NCBI RefSeq assembly: GCF_025263565.1
Contig: NZ_CP079865.1
Coordinates: 5,642,001-5,706,000, forward strand
Source of the DNA: Mycobacterium sp. SMC-8
Lineage (GTDB): Bacteria; Actinomycetota; Actinomycetes; Mycobacteriales; Mycobacteriaceae
Direction: 5' to 3'
DNA: 64,000 bases
The notes below the pieces were generated by a model. The model saw only the letters and a program-made list of their open reading frames with translations. It made no database searches and was not told where the DNA came from. This document shows positions 19,232 to 29,367 of the stretch, piece after piece. Numbering within the stretch: position 1 is the first letter of the stretch; each line of letters opens with the position of its first letter. The position numbers were made by a program, and so were the translations under genes.

Positions 19232-20815
19232 ATGATGCAGTGGAATGCGTGGGGCGACCCCGCGGCGGCCAAGCCCCTGTCCCCCGGTATCCGGTCCCTG
19301 CTCAGCCAGGCGCTCGGCATCGACGGCGATCCTGTCGACGAACCCACCCTCGAGCAGGTTCGGTTGCGTCCGTCGGCGCTCTCCCGGGCCGACCGGGACG
19401 GTCTCGCCGCGATCGTCGGCGAAGAAAACCTGATTCTCGACGACCGCGAACGCCTTCTGCGCGCCGGCGGCAAGTCGACCTTGGATCTGTTGCGGCGCAG
19501 AGATTTCGGAGTGCAGGACGCCCCGGACGCGGTGCTGGCGCCCGGCGGCGACGACGAGATCGCCGAACTCCTGCGGTTCTGCTCGGACCACAGTATCGCG
19601 GTCGTCCCCTTCGGCGGCGGCACGAGCGTCGTCGGCGGCCTCGACCCCGCCCGGGGCGACTTCAAAGCCGTGGTGTCGGTGGATCTGCATCGACTCGCCG
19701 AGCTGCACTTCCTGGACGAGGTCTCCTGGGAAGCCGAACTCGGGGCGGGCCTGACCGGGCCCGACGCCGAGCGGTTGCTCGGCGAGCGCGGCTTCTCGCT
19801 GGGACATTTCCCGCAGAGCTTCTGCTTCGCGACCATCGGCGGATTCGCTGCGACCCGCTCGTCAGGTCAGGATTCGGCCGGCTACGGACGTTTCGACGAC
19901 ATGGTGCGCGGGTTGCGTGCCGTCACGCCGGCCGGCGTCCTCGACCTCGGGCGGGCGCCGGCTTCGGCAGCAGGCCCGGACCTGCGTCAGCTGCTGCTCG
20001 GGTCGGAGGGCAGCTTCGGGATCATCACCCGCGTCCGCGTGCGGGTGCATCCGGTGCCGGAGGCCACCCGGTTCGAGGCGTGGTCGTTCCCCGATTTCAC
20101 CACCGGCGCCGACGCGCTGCGCGCCGTCGCCCAGACCGGTACCGGACCGACCGTGATCCGGCTCTCCGACGAGGCCGAGACGGGGGTCAACCTCGCCACC
20201 ACCGAAAGCATCGGCGAGCAGACAAGCACCGGCGGCTGCCTGGCGATCACGGTGTTCGAGGGCACCGAGGCCCACGTCGCGAGCAGACATGCCGAGACCC
20301 GGGACCTGTTGGCCGCCAAGGGCGGTACGTCGCTGGGCGAAGGCCCGGCACGCGCCTGGGAACACGGCCGGTTCAACGCGCCGTACCTGCGCGACGCGCT
20401 GCTGTCGGCCGGGGCGCTGTGCGAGACGCTGGAGACCGCGACCAACTGGTCCAACGTGCCGGCGGTCAAGGCGGCCGTCACCGAGGCGCTGACGAGCTCG
20501 CTGGCCCAATCCGGTACGCCCGCGCTGGTGATGTGCCACATTTCGCATGTGTATCCGACGGGCGCGTCGCTGTACTTCACCGTGGTCGCCGCGCAGCGCG
20601 GAAATCCGATCGAGCAGTGGCGCACGGCCAAGACCGCCGCGTCCGACGCGATGGTGCGCGCCGGGGCCACCATCACCCATCACCACGCCGTCGGCACCGA
20701 TCACCGGCCGTGGATGCGCGCCGAGGTCGGCGATCTCGGCGTGACGGTGCTGCGGGCTGTCAAGGCCGCCCTCGACCCGGCTGGAATCCTCAACCCGGGC
20801 AAGCTGATTCCGTGA
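19232..20815 (+). CDS. FAD-binding oxidase, alkyldihydroxyacetonephosphate-synthase-like
   Basis: A 527-residue flavoprotein of the FAD-linked oxidase family. PGGDDEIAELLRF leads into the FAD-binding PFGGGTSVVGGL, and FATIGGFAATRSSGQDSAGYG and GSEGSFGIITRV are typical of alkyl-DHAP synthase and Rv2251-type proteins. The C-terminus has HHHAVGTDH and DPAGILNPGKL. Start ATG at 19232. The stop overlaps the downstream lipid kinase by four bases. The pairing with a lipid kinase and glpD suggests glycerophospholipid or ether-lipid chemistry, but a D-lactate-dehydrogenase-like role cannot be excluded. Confidence 0.87.
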   Translation: MMQWNAWGDPAAAKPLSPGIRSLLSQALGIDGDPVDEPTLEQVRLRPSALSRADRDGLAAIVGEENLILDDRERLLRAGGKSTLDLLRRRDFGVQDAPDAVLAPGGDDEIAELLRFCSDHSIAVVPFGGGTSVVGGLDPARGDFKAVVSVDLHRLAELHFLDEVSWEAELGAGLTGPDAERLLGERGFSLGHFPQSFCFATIGGFAATRSSGQDSAGYGRFDDMVRGLRAVTPAGVLDLGRAPASAAGPDLRQLLLGSEGSFGIITRVRVRVHPVPEATRFEAWSFPDFTTGADALRAVAQTGTGPTVIRLSDEAETGVNLATTESIGEQTSTGGCLAITVFEGTEAHVASRHAETRDLLAAKGGTSLGEGPARAWEHGRFNAPYLRDALLSAGALCETLETATNWSNVPAVKAAVTEALTSSLAQSGTPALVMCHISHVYPTGASLYFTVVAAQRGNPIEQWRTAKTAASDAMVRAGATITHHHAVGTDHRPWMRAEVGDLGVTVLRAVKAALDPAGILNPGKLIP

Positions 20816-21708
20816 CCCGCTCCCGGGTCACGGTGCTGACCAACCCGGCCTCGGGGCACGGCAGCGCCCCGCACGCCGCCGAACGCGCGATCACCAGACT
20901 CCACCACCGCGGTGTCGACGTCGTCGCGATCGCCGGCCGCGACTCCGCCCACGCCCGGCAGCTGGTCGAAGGAGCGCTCGAGCGCGGCATGGACGCGCTG
21001 GTGGTCGTCGGCGGGGACGGCATCATCTCACTGGCACTGCAGGTGCTCGCGCAGTCCGGCATCCCCCTCGGCATCGTCCCGGCCGGCACAGGCAACGACC
21101 ATGCCCGCGAGTTCGGCATTCCGACCAGAGACCCGGAGGCGGCGGCCGACGTCGTCGTCGACGGCATCGTCGACACCGTGGACCTCGGCCGTATCCGCGG
21201 TGCCGACGGCACCGACCGCTGGTTCGGCACCGTGATGGCCGCCGGCTTCGACTCGCTGGTCACCGACCGCACCAACCGAATGCGCTGGCCGCACGGCCGG
21301 ATGCGCTACAACCTCGCGATGGTCGCGGAGATCTCGAAGCTGCGACTGCTCCCGTTCCGGCTGAGCTTCGACGGCCGAGAGGTGGACGCCGATCTGACGC
21401 TGGCGGCGTTCGGCAACACCCGAAGTTACGGGGGCGGGATGAAGATCTGTCCGGACGCGGACCCGCGCGATGGCCTGCTGGACGTGACCATGGTGGCGTC
21501 CGCGTCGCGGACCAGGCTGATCCGGCTTTTTCCCACCGTGTTCAAAGGCACCCACGTACACCTCGACGAGGTGAGCACCGCCCGGGCCCGGACCGTCACG
21601 GTGGCCTGTCCCGGTATCAATGCCTACGCCGACGGTGAGTACGTTTGCCCGCTGCCCGTGGAGGTGTCGGCGGCGCCGGGCGCGCTGCAGATCCTGCGAC
21701 CCGGCTAA
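20812..21708 (+). CDS. Diacylglycerol/sphingosine-type lipid kinase
   Basis: A 298-residue kinase of the DAGK catalytic family (Rv2252-like, reported to phosphorylate diacylglycerol and feed PIM synthesis). The N-terminal TVLTNPASGHG is the nucleotide-binding loop, VVVGGDGIISLALQ holds the GGDG motif, and GIVPAGTGNDHAREF is diagnostic. The C-terminal beta-sandwich includes YADGEY. GTG start at 20812 overlaps the upstream flavoprotein stop. Its own stop overlaps the convergent DUF3145 gene by four bases. Confidence 0.92.
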   Translation: MTRSRVTVLTNPASGHGSAPHAAERAITRLHHRGVDVVAIAGRDSAHARQLVEGALERGMDALVVVGGDGIISLALQVLAQSGIPLGIVPAGTGNDHAREFGIPTRDPEAAADVVVDGIVDTVDLGRIRGADGTDRWFGTVMAAGFDSLVTDRTNRMRWPHGRMRYNLAMVAEISKLRLLPFRLSFDGREVDADLTLAAFGNTRSYGGGMKICPDADPRDGLLDVTMVASASRTRLIRLFPTVFKGTHVHLDEVSTARARTVTVACPGINAYADGEYVCPLPVEVSAAPGALQILRPG

Positions 21709-22217
21709 CCCACGCCCCTGCTGAGCCAGCTGACCTCGGCGCCCTCGCCGCCGTCGCGGTATGCCTCCAGCGCATCGTCCCACGCGGTGCCCAGCACCGA
21801 GTCCAGCTCGGCGGCGAGCACGTCGGCGCCCGACGCCATCAGCGCGCGCAATCTCATCTCGCCGACCATCACGTCGCCGTTGGCGCTCATCGCGCCGCTC
21901 CACAGCCCGAGCTGCGGCGTGTGGCACCAGCGGTGCCCGTCGACACCGTGGCTGGGATCCTCGGTCACCTCGAAGCGCAGCACCGACCACGACCGCAGCG
22001 CGTTCGCCAGCGCGGCGCCGGTGCCGACCGGACCGACCCAGTTGGTGACGGCGCGCAGTTGACCGGGCATGGCCGGCTGCGGGGTCCACTTCAGATTCGC
22101 CCTCGCATTGAGGGTCGACGACAACGCCCACTCGACATGCGGGCACACCGCCGCGGGCGACGCGTGGATGTACACCACGCCCGTCGTCGCGTCGGCGAAT
22201 TGGTTCGCTGCACGCAT
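21705..22217 (-). CDS. DUF3145 family protein
   Basis: A 170-residue actinobacterial protein. Landmarks are FADATTGVVYIHASPAAVCPHVEW near the N-terminus, LRAVTNWVGPVGTGA and the C-terminal EVSWLSRGVG. I chose the ATG at 22217, directly behind AAGGAG (minus strand, six bases upstream), rather than the longer frame from 22256, whose 13 extra codons overlap that ribosome site. Function unknown. It corresponds in position to Rv2256c. Confidence 0.9.
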   Translation of the reverse strand: MRAANQFADATTGVVYIHASPAAVCPHVEWALSSTLNARANLKWTPQPAMPGQLRAVTNWVGPVGTGAALANALRSWSVLRFEVTEDPSHGVDGHRWCHTPQLGLWSGAMSANGDVMVGEMRLRALMASGADVLAAELDSVLGTAWDDALEAYRDGGEGAEVSWLSRGVG

Positions 22218-22344
22218 CTGTTGCTCCTTCGGTTCCACGAGGGACGTCTTCCCCAACGACCTGGTGGTTTCCGAACGGCACAGAACGAGTGCGGATGAAG
22301 TTGTGACTTGCGAGTCTATTGTGCCTCGTGAGACGCCTGTTGCG

Positions 22345-23169
22345 CTAGTCCGGCCCGTACTCTCTTAGGACTTCATCAGACAGTGCGGGCATCACCGGGT
22401 GCGCCCACTCCCCGAAGCGGCGGTCGGTGAGCACGACCAGCGCCAATGCGGCGTCCGGATCGACCCACAGGAACGTGCCGGTCTGACCGAAATGACCGTA
22501 GGTACGGGGCGAGTTGCCGGCCCCGGTCCAGTGCGGCGATTTGCCGCCGCGGATCTCGAAACCCAGTCCCCAGTCGTTGGGACGCTGCACGCCGAAGCCC
22601 GGCAACACACCGTCGCGACCCGGGAACTGCACGCTGGTCGCCTCACGGTGCATCTGACCGGACACGAGCGCGGGCGTGAGCAGCTCGCCGGCGAACGCCA
22701 CCAGATCGTCGACGGTGGAGGTGACCCCGTAACCGGCGGCCTCGATCCCGCCGTCGAGGGTGGTGTCGCCCATTCGCAACGGCGCGAAGACGGACTCGGC
22801 CAGGTAGGCGGGGAATGGGATCGACGACTGCGCGGCGAGGGTCTGGGCGAGCACGGTGAAACCGTGATTGGAGTAGACCCGTCGCGTGCCGGGCCGCGCG
22901 ATCACCTTCGACGAGTTCATCTCGTAGCCGGCGGTGTGGGCCAGCAGGTGTCGCACCGTCGCGCCCGGCGGGCCGGCGTCGCCGTCGAGTTCGATCGCCC
23001 CTTCCTCGACGGCGACCTGCGCGGCACGGGCCACCAGCAGTTTGGTCACCGAGGCCAGCGCGAACCGGTGGCCGGTGTCGCCGTGGCGGGCCAATACACC
23101 GGACGGCCCCACCACCGCGGCAGCGGCAGTGGGGACCGGCCAGTCGCTCAGGACCTCGAGTGCGCTCAT
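22345..23169 (-). CDS. Serine hydrolase, beta-lactamase/transpeptidase fold
   Basis: A 274-residue class C beta-lactamase-like enzyme. The nucleophile motif SVTK is at residues 40-43, the YSN triad at 99-101, and a GQTG segment near residue 230 stands in for the KTG motif. There is no clear signal peptide, so it may be cytosolic, and an esterase or peptidase role is as likely as action on peptidoglycan. It has the Rv2257c position. The methyltransferase gene lies 21 bases upstream on the same strand. Confidence 0.87.
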   Translation of the reverse strand: MSALEVLSDWPVPTAAAAVVGPSGVLARHGDTGHRFALASVTKLLVARAAQVAVEEGAIELDGDAGPPGATVRHLLAHTAGYEMNSSKVIARPGTRRVYSNHGFTVLAQTLAAQSSIPFPAYLAESVFAPLRMGDTTLDGGIEAAGYGVTSTVDDLVAFAGELLTPALVSGQMHREATSVQFPGRDGVLPGFGVQRPNDWGLGFEIRGGKSPHWTGAGNSPRTYGHFGQTGTFLWVDPDAALALVVLTDRRFGEWAHPVMPALSDEVLREYGPD

Positions 23170-23190
23170 CGCTCCCGAGCGTAGCGAGGG

Positions 23191-24273
23191 CTATTTCGTG
23201 GCGATGTAGTAGAAGTTAATCGGATCCGACTCGATCTCGCGGACCTGCACATCGCCGAACCCGGCGTCGGTCAGCATCGACGTCGCCAGCTCCCGACCCC
23301 AGCAGGTGCCGAGCCCGTCACCGCCGAGCCCGAGCGACACGCTCATGCAGTGCATGGTCGACACGGTGTACAGGTACGCGGCGAACGGCACCCCGACGTT
23401 GTCCTCGACCCGGCTCGACGACTTGATGTCGACCATCAGGAACGTCCCGCCCGGCCGCAGCGCGCGGTGGATGTTGGCCAGCACCCGGCCCGGGTGGGCC
23501 TGATCGTGGATCGCGTCGAACGCGGTGATGACATCGAACGCCTCGGTCGCGTCGTAGTCGGCGACGTCGGTGGGCGTGAACGTGGCGTTCGTGAGCCCCA
23601 GCCGCTGCGCCTCGGCCGCGCCGGCGGCCAGTCCCTCGGCGGAGAAGTCGAGACCGACGAAGCGGCTGGCCGGGAACGCCGCCGCCATCACGTTGACGGC
23701 ATGGCCGCTGCCGCAACCGAAGTCGGCCACGTCGGCACCGTCGCGCAGGCGCTGCGGAACTCCCTCGGCCATCGGCAGGATCACGTCGATCAGCGCGGCG
23801 TCGAAAACCTCTCCGCTCTCCTCGGCCATCAGGGTGTGGAAGCGCGGATATTCGGCGTAGGACAGCCCGCCGCCGTGACGGAAGCAGTCGATGACCTTCT
23901 GCTCGACCTCGCCGAGCAGCGGGATGAACTGTGCGACGCGCGCGAGGTTGTCCGGGCCGGCGGTGCGGGTGAGCACCGCCGCGCGGTGCGGCGGCAGCGA
24001 ATAGGTCTGCGCGGCCGCGTCATAGTCGACGATCCGGCCGGCCGTCACACCGCCGAGCCACTCCCGGACGTAGCGTTCGTCGAGTCCGGCCGCGTCGGCG
24101 ATCTGGGTGCTGGTGGCCGGCGGCAGGTCAGACATCGTGTCGAACAGCCGGGTCTGGTGGCCGATCGACAGCAGGATCGCGATGCTGGCGGCGTCGATGG
24201 AGCCGACGACGCGTCCGGCGAATCCCTCAGTGGTCTCGGCGGCGATCGCCGGATTCTCATTCAGTGTGGTCAT
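23191..24273 (-). CDS. SAM-dependent methyltransferase with winged-helix N-terminus
   Basis: A 360-residue protein. The N-terminal part (residues 15-95) resembles the dimerisation/winged-helix region of O-methyltransferases ([26 protein letters not shown]). The C-terminal Rossmann domain has [15 protein letters not shown] as the SAM-binding loop and [17 protein letters not shown] used the ATG at 24273 rather than the longest frame because the extra 33 residues are rich in His and Arg and not conserved-looking. It resembles Rv2258c, annotated variously as a regulator or methyltransferase. The substrate is unknown. Confidence 0.86.
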   Translation of the reverse strand: MTTLNENPAIAAETTEGFAGRVVGSIDAASIAILLSIGHQTRLFDTMSDLPPATSTQIADAAGLDERYVREWLGGVTAGRIVDYDAAAQTYSLPPHRAAVLTRTAGPDNLARVAQFIPLLGEVEQKVIDCFRHGGGLSYAEYPRFHTLMAEESGEVFDAALIDVILPMAEGVPQRLRDGADVADFGCGSGHAVNVMAAAFPASRFVGLDFSAEGLAAGAAEAQRLGLTNATFTPTDVADYDATEAFDVITAFDAIHDQAHPGRVLANIHRALRPGGTFLMVDIKSSSRVEDNVGVPFAAYLYTVSTMHCMSVSLGLGGDGLGTCWGRELATSMLTDAGFGDVQVREIESDPINFYYIATK

Positions 24274-24361
24274 GGGAGAAAACGGTAGGCCGCCAACGGC
24301 GCGGCCGGTATCGGTCGAACCATGCGTTTCGGGGGTCCGGCGATGGTGCAGATGATGTAGA

Positions 24362-25993
24362 TCAGCGGTCATCGGTCGCCACGCCGTGCTGGAACGCCCA
24401 GCTGGCCGCCGCGGTGCGGGTGTTCACCCCGAGCTTGGCGTAGATGTTGGCCAGATGTCGGCCCACCGTCTTGTCGGACAGCTGCAGCTGCTGGGCGACC
24501 TGCCGGTTGGTGGCGCCATGGGCGATCCTGGTCAGCACGTCGAGTTCCCGGCGGGTCAGTCCACCCGGGGCCGGCGCTCCGCAGATGCCGGCGGATTCGA
24601 CGCCGAGCTGCGCGTAGATGGCGTCAGCGGTCGCCGCATCGGCCGCGGCCCCGTCGTGGTCACCGAGCCCCCGCCGCGCCAGCGCCATCCACTCGTACAC
24701 TTCGGCCGTCTCGTACCGGGACTGCGCAAGGCGGTACTCGCGCAACGCGATCTGCAGATGTCCCAGCGCCTGGCCGAACGCTCCGCGACGCACCGCCACG
24801 GCACCGCGGGCGTGGGCGGACCAGGCCAGGAAGCCCGGCGTGCCGAATGCGACCGCATCGGTTTCCAGTTCCCGGCAATAGCTTTCGGCCTCGTCGAGCG
24901 CGTCCCGGCCCAACGCGATCTCGACCGCGGCGCGCAACAGCGGCACCCGGGACAACCGGTCACTGCCCGCCAGCGCGATGCGGATCGAGGTCCACGCCCC
25001 TGCGTGGTCACCGCGCCGGCACGCCAGCAACGCCTCACCGGGTTGCGGGTCCAGGCCGAGCGCCCGCGCCTGCGCGAAAGCCCTTGCCGCACCGTCTAAC
25101 TCACCTTTGAGACGACGCACTTCGCCGAGCTGGTAGTAGCCCTCGGCGGCGGCCCACGAGTTGACGTCCGCAAGCGCACGGCTCGCCGTACCCAGCCGCT
25201 CCTCGAGCTCCCGGTAGTCGCCCGCGGCCGCCTGCACCTGGAGCCGGTGCACATCGCACACGCCGCCGTAGGGCACCGATCCCGACACCCCGCAACACCG
25301 CTCCATCGACTGGGTCCACGAGCGCATCCTGGGCAGATCTGCGAGTTTGTGGCAGTGGTGGAGCACGATGCAGTAGATGTCTCCGGCCCACTCGATCGGC
25401 ACCTGGTCGGCCAGCAGCGGCAGCATCGCCTCGTCGATCAGCGCGTATCCGTCGGTGGTGCGCGCGTGCACAATCGCTTCGATACCGGCGGCGATCAGCC
25501 CGAGCGCGGTCACCGCGGGTGCGTCGAGGCGCTCGCTCATCGCCCGCAGCGCCCGCACGTGCTCCGCCAGCGCGTCCAGGTCGTAGGTCATCGCCGCGAC
25601 GACGGCGTCCAGATAGGCCAGGTAGCCGTGGGCCACACTCTCCTCGGCGGCGGCCAGCAGCCTGCGCGCCCGGCTCATCCAGCCCTGCCCGATGTTGAGG
25701 TCGCCGCGCACGAGCCACGCCAGTGCCAGGTCGTTGGCCTTCATCGCGGCGGCATTCGGGTCGGTGCGGGTCAGCTCGGTGAACACCCGCTCCGCGGCAC
25801 GGCTGGACTCCTTGATGTGCCCCAGCCGCCAGGCCGCGAACGCGAACGCGTCGAGGTCGTCGGTGGGCAGCGGCGCGTGCCGCCCGGCCCGTTCGAACGC
25901 CTCGTAGCTCGCGGCCCAGTCCCGCCGCCGGTGCGCTTCGCGGGCGGCAGACAGCAGGTCGAGTCGGCTGTCGGTGAGCATCTCAGCATTCAC
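24362..25993 (-). CDS. LuxR family regulator with TPR-like sensor region
   Basis: A 543-residue protein. Most of it (residues 10-450) is a run of Ala-rich helical pairs resembling tetratricopeptide repeats. The last 65 residues form a LuxR/NarL helix-turn-helix ([37 protein letters not shown], cited here by its two halves 480-499 and 500-516). There is no N-terminal ATPase (LAL/MalT) Walker motif, so it is a small variant of that group. Start GTG at 25993; an ATG at 25981 is the alternative. It lies 11 bases downstream of the dioxygenase gene and may be cotranscribed with it. Target genes unknown. Confidence 0.84.
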   Translation of the reverse strand: MNAEMLTDSRLDLLSAAREAHRRRDWAASYEAFERAGRHAPLPTDDLDAFAFAAWRLGHIKESSRAAERVFTELTRTDPNAAAMKANDLALAWLVRGDLNIGQGWMSRARRLLAAAEESVAHGYLAYLDAVVAAMTYDLDALAEHVRALRAMSERLDAPAVTALGLIAAGIEAIVHARTTDGYALIDEAMLPLLADQVPIEWAGDIYCIVLHHCHKLADLPRMRSWTQSMERCCGVSGSVPYGGVCDVHRLQVQAAAGDYRELEERLGTASRALADVNSWAAAEGYYQLGEVRRLKGELDGAARAFAQARALGLDPQPGEALLACRRGDHAGAWTSIRIALAGSDRLSRVPLLRAAVEIALGRDALDEAESYCRELETDAVAFGTPGFLAWSAHARGAVAVRRGAFGQALGHLQIALREYRLAQSRYETAEVYEWMALARRGLGDHDGAAADAATADAIYAQLGVESAGICGAPAPGGLTRRELDVLTRIAHGATNRQVAQQLQLSDKTVGRHLANIYAKLGVNTRTAAASWAFQHGVATDDR

Positions 25994-26004
25994 CGTAGCC
26001 CTGA

Positions 26005-26784
26005 TCAGCCCAGTTCGACCGACCGTTTCGCCAGACCCATCCAGTAGCCGTCGATCACCTGTTTCGGCGCCGCGCCGGGATCGTCGGACGCACCGAGCGC
26101 GACGAACAGCGGAGCGAAGTGTTCGATCGTCGGATGCGCGTACGGCATGCCCGGCGCCTGGTGGCGGAAGTCGACGAGCGCGTCCACATCGCCGGCCGCC
26201 AGCCGCTCACGGGCCCACGCGTCGAACTCGACCGACCAGCCCGGCGGCACCGCGTTCGGCCTCGGGTCGTCGAGGAACGGCAGACCGTGGGTGGTGAAGC
26301 CGGACCCGAGGATCAGCACACCGTCGTCGCGCAACGGTCGCAGCCGGTTCCCGAGATGCAGCAGCCGCTCCGGATCCAGGGTGGGCAGCGAGATCTGCAG
26401 CACCGGCACGTCGGCCGCCGGGTACATGACCGTCAGCGGGACGTACGCGCCGTGATCGAGCCGGCGGTCGGGGTCATGGTGCACAGGCTCGGTGGAAGGC
26501 ATCAACTTCGCGACGGCGGCCGCGACGTCCTGCGCCCCGGGCGCGTCGTAGGTGACGTCGTAGTAGCGCTCGGGTAAGCCCCAGAAGTCGTAGGTCAGCG
26601 GCGTGCGGGGATCGGTCGAACCGATGGTCAGCGGCGCGGCCTCCCAGTGCGCGGAGACGACGAGGATCGCCGACGGGGCGGGCAGGCGGGCGGCCCAGTC
26701 CGCCAGTTGCGACACCCACAGCGCGTCGTCCACCAGCGGCGGGGCGCCGTGGGAGAGGAATGCGACGGGCATGCGGTCGGACAT
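26005..26784 (-). CDS. DODA-type extradiol dioxygenase (class III, YgiD-like)
   Basis: A 259-residue protein of the LigB/4,5-DOPA dioxygenase family. FLSHGAPPLV carries the first metal histidine, SAHWEA a second, and LDHGAYVPL and GSGFTTHGL further family blocks. Bacterial YgiD opens the ring of catechol compounds with a Zn or Fe centre; the natural substrate here is unknown. ATG start at 26784. It is divergent from mscR with 35 bases between the starts, so promoters overlap. Confidence 0.87.
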   Translation of the reverse strand: MSDRMPVAFLSHGAPPLVDDALWVSQLADWAARLPAPSAILVVSAHWEAAPLTIGSTDPRTPLTYDFWGLPERYYDVTYDAPGAQDVAAAVAKLMPSTEPVHHDPDRRLDHGAYVPLTVMYPAADVPVLQISLPTLDPERLLHLGNRLRPLRDDGVLILGSGFTTHGLPFLDDPRPNAVPPGWSVEFDAWARERLAAGDVDALVDFRHQAPGMPYAHPTIEHFAPLFVALGASDDPGAAPKQVIDGYWMGLAKRSVELG

Positions 26785-26819
26785 GTCCCCACTCTGCCTG
26801 ACCCATTAGGGTCGAGACC

Positions 26820-27914
26820 ATGACTCAGACTGTGCGCGGTGTGATCGCTCGGGCCAAGGCTCAACCGGTCGAGGTGGTGGACATCGTCATTCCCGATCCC
26901 GGCCCGGGTGAAGTGGTCGTCGACATCCAGGCGTGCGGGGTCTGCCACACCGACCTGCACTACCGGGAGGGCGGGATCAACGACGAGTTCCCGTTCCTGC
27001 TCGGCCACGAGGCGGCAGGTCTGGTGGAATCCGTCGGCGAGGGCGTCACCCACGTGGAGCCCGGCGACTTCGTGGTGTTGAACTGGCGCGCGGTGTGCGG
27101 ACAGTGCCGGGCATGCAAGCGCGGTCGCCCGCATCTGTGCTTCGACACCCACAACGCGGCGCAGAAGATGACCCTGACCGACGGCACGGAGTTGACCCCG
27201 GCGCTGGGTATCGGCGCGTTCGCCGACAAGACGCTGGTGCACCAAGGCCAGTGCACCAAGGTCGATCCGGCAGCCGACCCGGCCGCGGCCGGTCTGCTGG
27301 GCTGCGGGGTGATGGCGGGTGTGGGCGCGGCGATCAACACCGGCGCGGTCACCCGCGACGACACCGTCGCGGTGATCGGGTGCGGCGGCGTCGGTGACGC
27401 GGCGATCGCCGGCGCCAGGCTGGTCGGTGCGAAGAAGATCATCGCGGTCGACATGGACAACCGGAAGCTCGACTGGGCCCGGGAGTTCGGTGCGACGCAC
27501 ACGATCAACGCCGGCGAGCTGGATGTGGTCGAGACGATCCAGGACCTGACCGACGGCTTCGGCGCCGATGTGGTGATCGACGCGGTGGGCCGTCCCGAGA
27601 CCTGGAAGCAGGCGTTCTACGCCCGCGATCTGGCCGGCACGGTGGTGCTGGTCGGGGTGCCGACCCCGGACATGACACTGGAGATGCCGCTGATCGACTT
27701 CTTCTCCCGCGGTGGGGCGTTGAAGTCCTCCTGGTACGGCGACTGCCTGCCCGAGCGTGACTTCCCGACCCTGATCTCGTTGTATCTGCAGGGCCGTTTC
27801 CCGCTGGACAAGTTCGTCACCGAACGCATCGGCCTCGACCAGATCGAAGACGCGTTCCACAAGATGCACGCCGGCAGCGACGATGTAGTGCTGCGCTCGG
27901 TGGTGGTGCTGTGA
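26820..27914 (+). CDS. mscR: Mycothiol-dependent formaldehyde dehydrogenase / nitrosomycothiol reductase
   Basis: A 364-residue zinc alcohol dehydrogenase of the class III group. CGVCHTD (Cys42) and GHEAAG give the catalytic zinc ligands, and [15 protein letters not shown] holds the four structural-zinc cysteines. [12 protein letters not shown] is the NAD-binding loop. In mycobacteria the enzyme oxidises S-hydroxymethyl-mycothiol and reduces S-nitrosomycothiol, protecting against formaldehyde and NO. The stop overlaps the start of the MBL-fold gene (GTGA), the same pairing as Rv2259-Rv2260, which supports the name over a general alcohol dehydrogenase. Confidence 0.92.
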   Translation: MTQTVRGVIARAKAQPVEVVDIVIPDPGPGEVVVDIQACGVCHTDLHYREGGINDEFPFLLGHEAAGLVESVGEGVTHVEPGDFVVLNWRAVCGQCRACKRGRPHLCFDTHNAAQKMTLTDGTELTPALGIGAFADKTLVHQGQCTKVDPAADPAAAGLLGCGVMAGVGAAINTGAVTRDDTVAVIGCGGVGDAAIAGARLVGAKKIIAVDMDNRKLDWAREFGATHTINAGELDVVETIQDLTDGFGADVVIDAVGRPETWKQAFYARDLAGTVVLVGVPTPDMTLEMPLIDFFSRGGALKSSWYGDCLPERDFPTLISLYLQGRFPLDKFVTERIGLDQIEDAFHKMHAGSDDVVLRSVVVL

Positions 27915-28540
27915 ACGGCGGACCGATTCAGCGACTGGTCACCAGCGGAACATTCGAACTCGACGGCGGCAGCTGGGACGTCGACAACAACATCTGGATC
28001 GTCGGCGACGACAAGGAAGTCGTGGTGTTCGACGCGGCCCACACCGCCGAACCGATCATCGAGGCCGTCGGCGGCCGGCACGTGGTGGCGGTGGTCTGCA
28101 CGCACGGCCACAACGACCACGTGACCGTCGCCCCGCAGCTCGGGCAGGCGCTCGACGCCCCCGTGCTGCTGCACCCCGCCGACGAGGTGCTGTGGCGAAT
28201 GACCCACCCGGACAGCGATTTCCGCTCCGTCTCCGACGGAGACACGCTGCGGGTCGCAGGCACCGAACTGCGTGCTCTGCACACCCCCGGGCACTCCCCC
28301 GGTTCGGTGTGCTGGCACGCCCCGGAACTGAACGCGGTGTTCAGCGGTGACACGCTGTTCCAAGGCGGGCCGGGCGCGACGGGACGCTCGTTCTCCGACT
28401 TCCCGACCATCCTGGAATCGATCTCGGGCCGGCTCGGGAAGCTGCCCGGGGACACCGTCGTCTACACCGGTCACGGCGACTCCACGACCGTCGGCGACGA
28501 GATCGTGCACTACGACGAATGGGTGGCCAGGGGGCACTGA
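27911..28540 (+). CDS. MBL-fold metallo-hydrolase coupled to mscR
   Basis: A 209-residue metallo-beta-lactamase-fold protein. The metal signature THGHNDH gives H-x-H-x-D-H, and later ligands are [16 protein letters not shown] and the terminal YTGHGD. The architecture matches glyoxalase II-type thioesterases. Coupled by a four-base overlap to mscR, it likely hydrolyses S-formyl-mycothiol, completing formaldehyde detoxification; this is inferred from context. GTG start at 27911. Confidence 0.92.
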   Translation: MNGGPIQRLVTSGTFELDGGSWDVDNNIWIVGDDKEVVVFDAAHTAEPIIEAVGGRHVVAVVCTHGHNDHVTVAPQLGQALDAPVLLHPADEVLWRMTHPDSDFRSVSDGDTLRVAGTELRALHTPGHSPGSVCWHAPELNAVFSGDTLFQGGPGATGRSFSDFPTILESISGRLGKLPGDTVVYTGHGDSTTVGDEIVHYDEWVARGH

Positions 28541-28553
28541 GCCGCAGGAGCCG

Positions 28554-29291
28554 TCAACCCTCCAGGATGCGGCGCTTTTCGGCTTCGAACTCCTGCTCGG
28601 TGAGCACACCGGAGTCCCGCAGCGCCGCCAGTGTTTTCAGCTGCTCGAGGCGGATCCGCTGATCGCTGGGCTGGTAGGAGGACACCGGCGGCGGCAGCGG
28701 CCCGGGCCAGCTCGGCTCGTCGAGGTTGACCGGACCCGGCAGCGGTCGCGGTGTGCGCCCGGCCCGTGAGGACCACACCACCGCGAGCGCGAGCCCGACC
28801 ACGCCGGCGACGAACACCGCGCCGAACGTCCCCGGCAACCAGCCCGCCGAGGTGTCGCGACCGAAGGCCATCCGCGGGTCGATGTAACCTCTGACCTCGC
28901 CGTCGGTCTGGATCTCGTAGACACCGTCGGCGGGAATCCGGGCGATCCAGATACGGACGCGGACGTCGTTGTTGACCGAGGTGGTCGAGCTCATCGTCTC
29001 GGTCACCACGGGTTCGGGGCCGCCGTCGGCGGACGTGATGGCCAGCCGCAACGGGGGCACAGGGAAACCGCCGTCGGTCCCGCCGGGCGCGCGGGTGTGG
29101 AAACTGACGGTCACCTCCCCCGCCGGCAGCGTCAACTGTCCGGTTCCCGGGATCGGGATCTGCCCATAGGCATCGAACTCGTCATAGACGAACGCGTTGA
29201 GCATCAGGGTCACGAGGAAGCCGACCGCCCCGCAAACCGTCGCGAGGATGGTCACGGTGAGCGCGACACGCGGCCCGACCCGACCTGTCAT
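28554..29291 (-). CDS. Membrane protein with C-terminal SHOCT motif
   Basis: A 245-residue protein. There is one membrane helix at residues about 9-36, an exported beta-rich domain (residues 45-145), a second helix at about 155-180 (VFVAGVVGLALAVVW) and a cytosolic tail ending in a SHOCT-type segment (QLKTLAALRDSGVLTEQEFEAEK). SHOCT motifs are short oligomerisation helices at protein ends. No enzyme motif is seen. It converges on the MBL-fold gene, with 13 bases between the stops. Confidence 0.82.
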   Translation of the reverse strand: MTGRVGPRVALTVTILATVCGAVGFLVTLMLNAFVYDEFDAYGQIPIPGTGQLTLPAGEVTVSFHTRAPGGTDGGFPVPPLRLAITSADGGPEPVVTETMSSTTSVNNDVRVRIWIARIPADGVYEIQTDGEVRGYIDPRMAFGRDTSAGWLPGTFGAVFVAGVVGLALAVVWSSRAGRTPRPLPGPVNLDEPSWPGPLPPPVSSYQPSDQRIRLEQLKTLAALRDSGVLTEQEFEAEKRRILEG

Positions 29292-29367
29292 GCGCAGAGT
29301 TTCGCACAGCTACGCGGGGGCCCGCCTTCTGCGGCGCGACGGCATGCCGAGGACTACCGTTCCGGTC

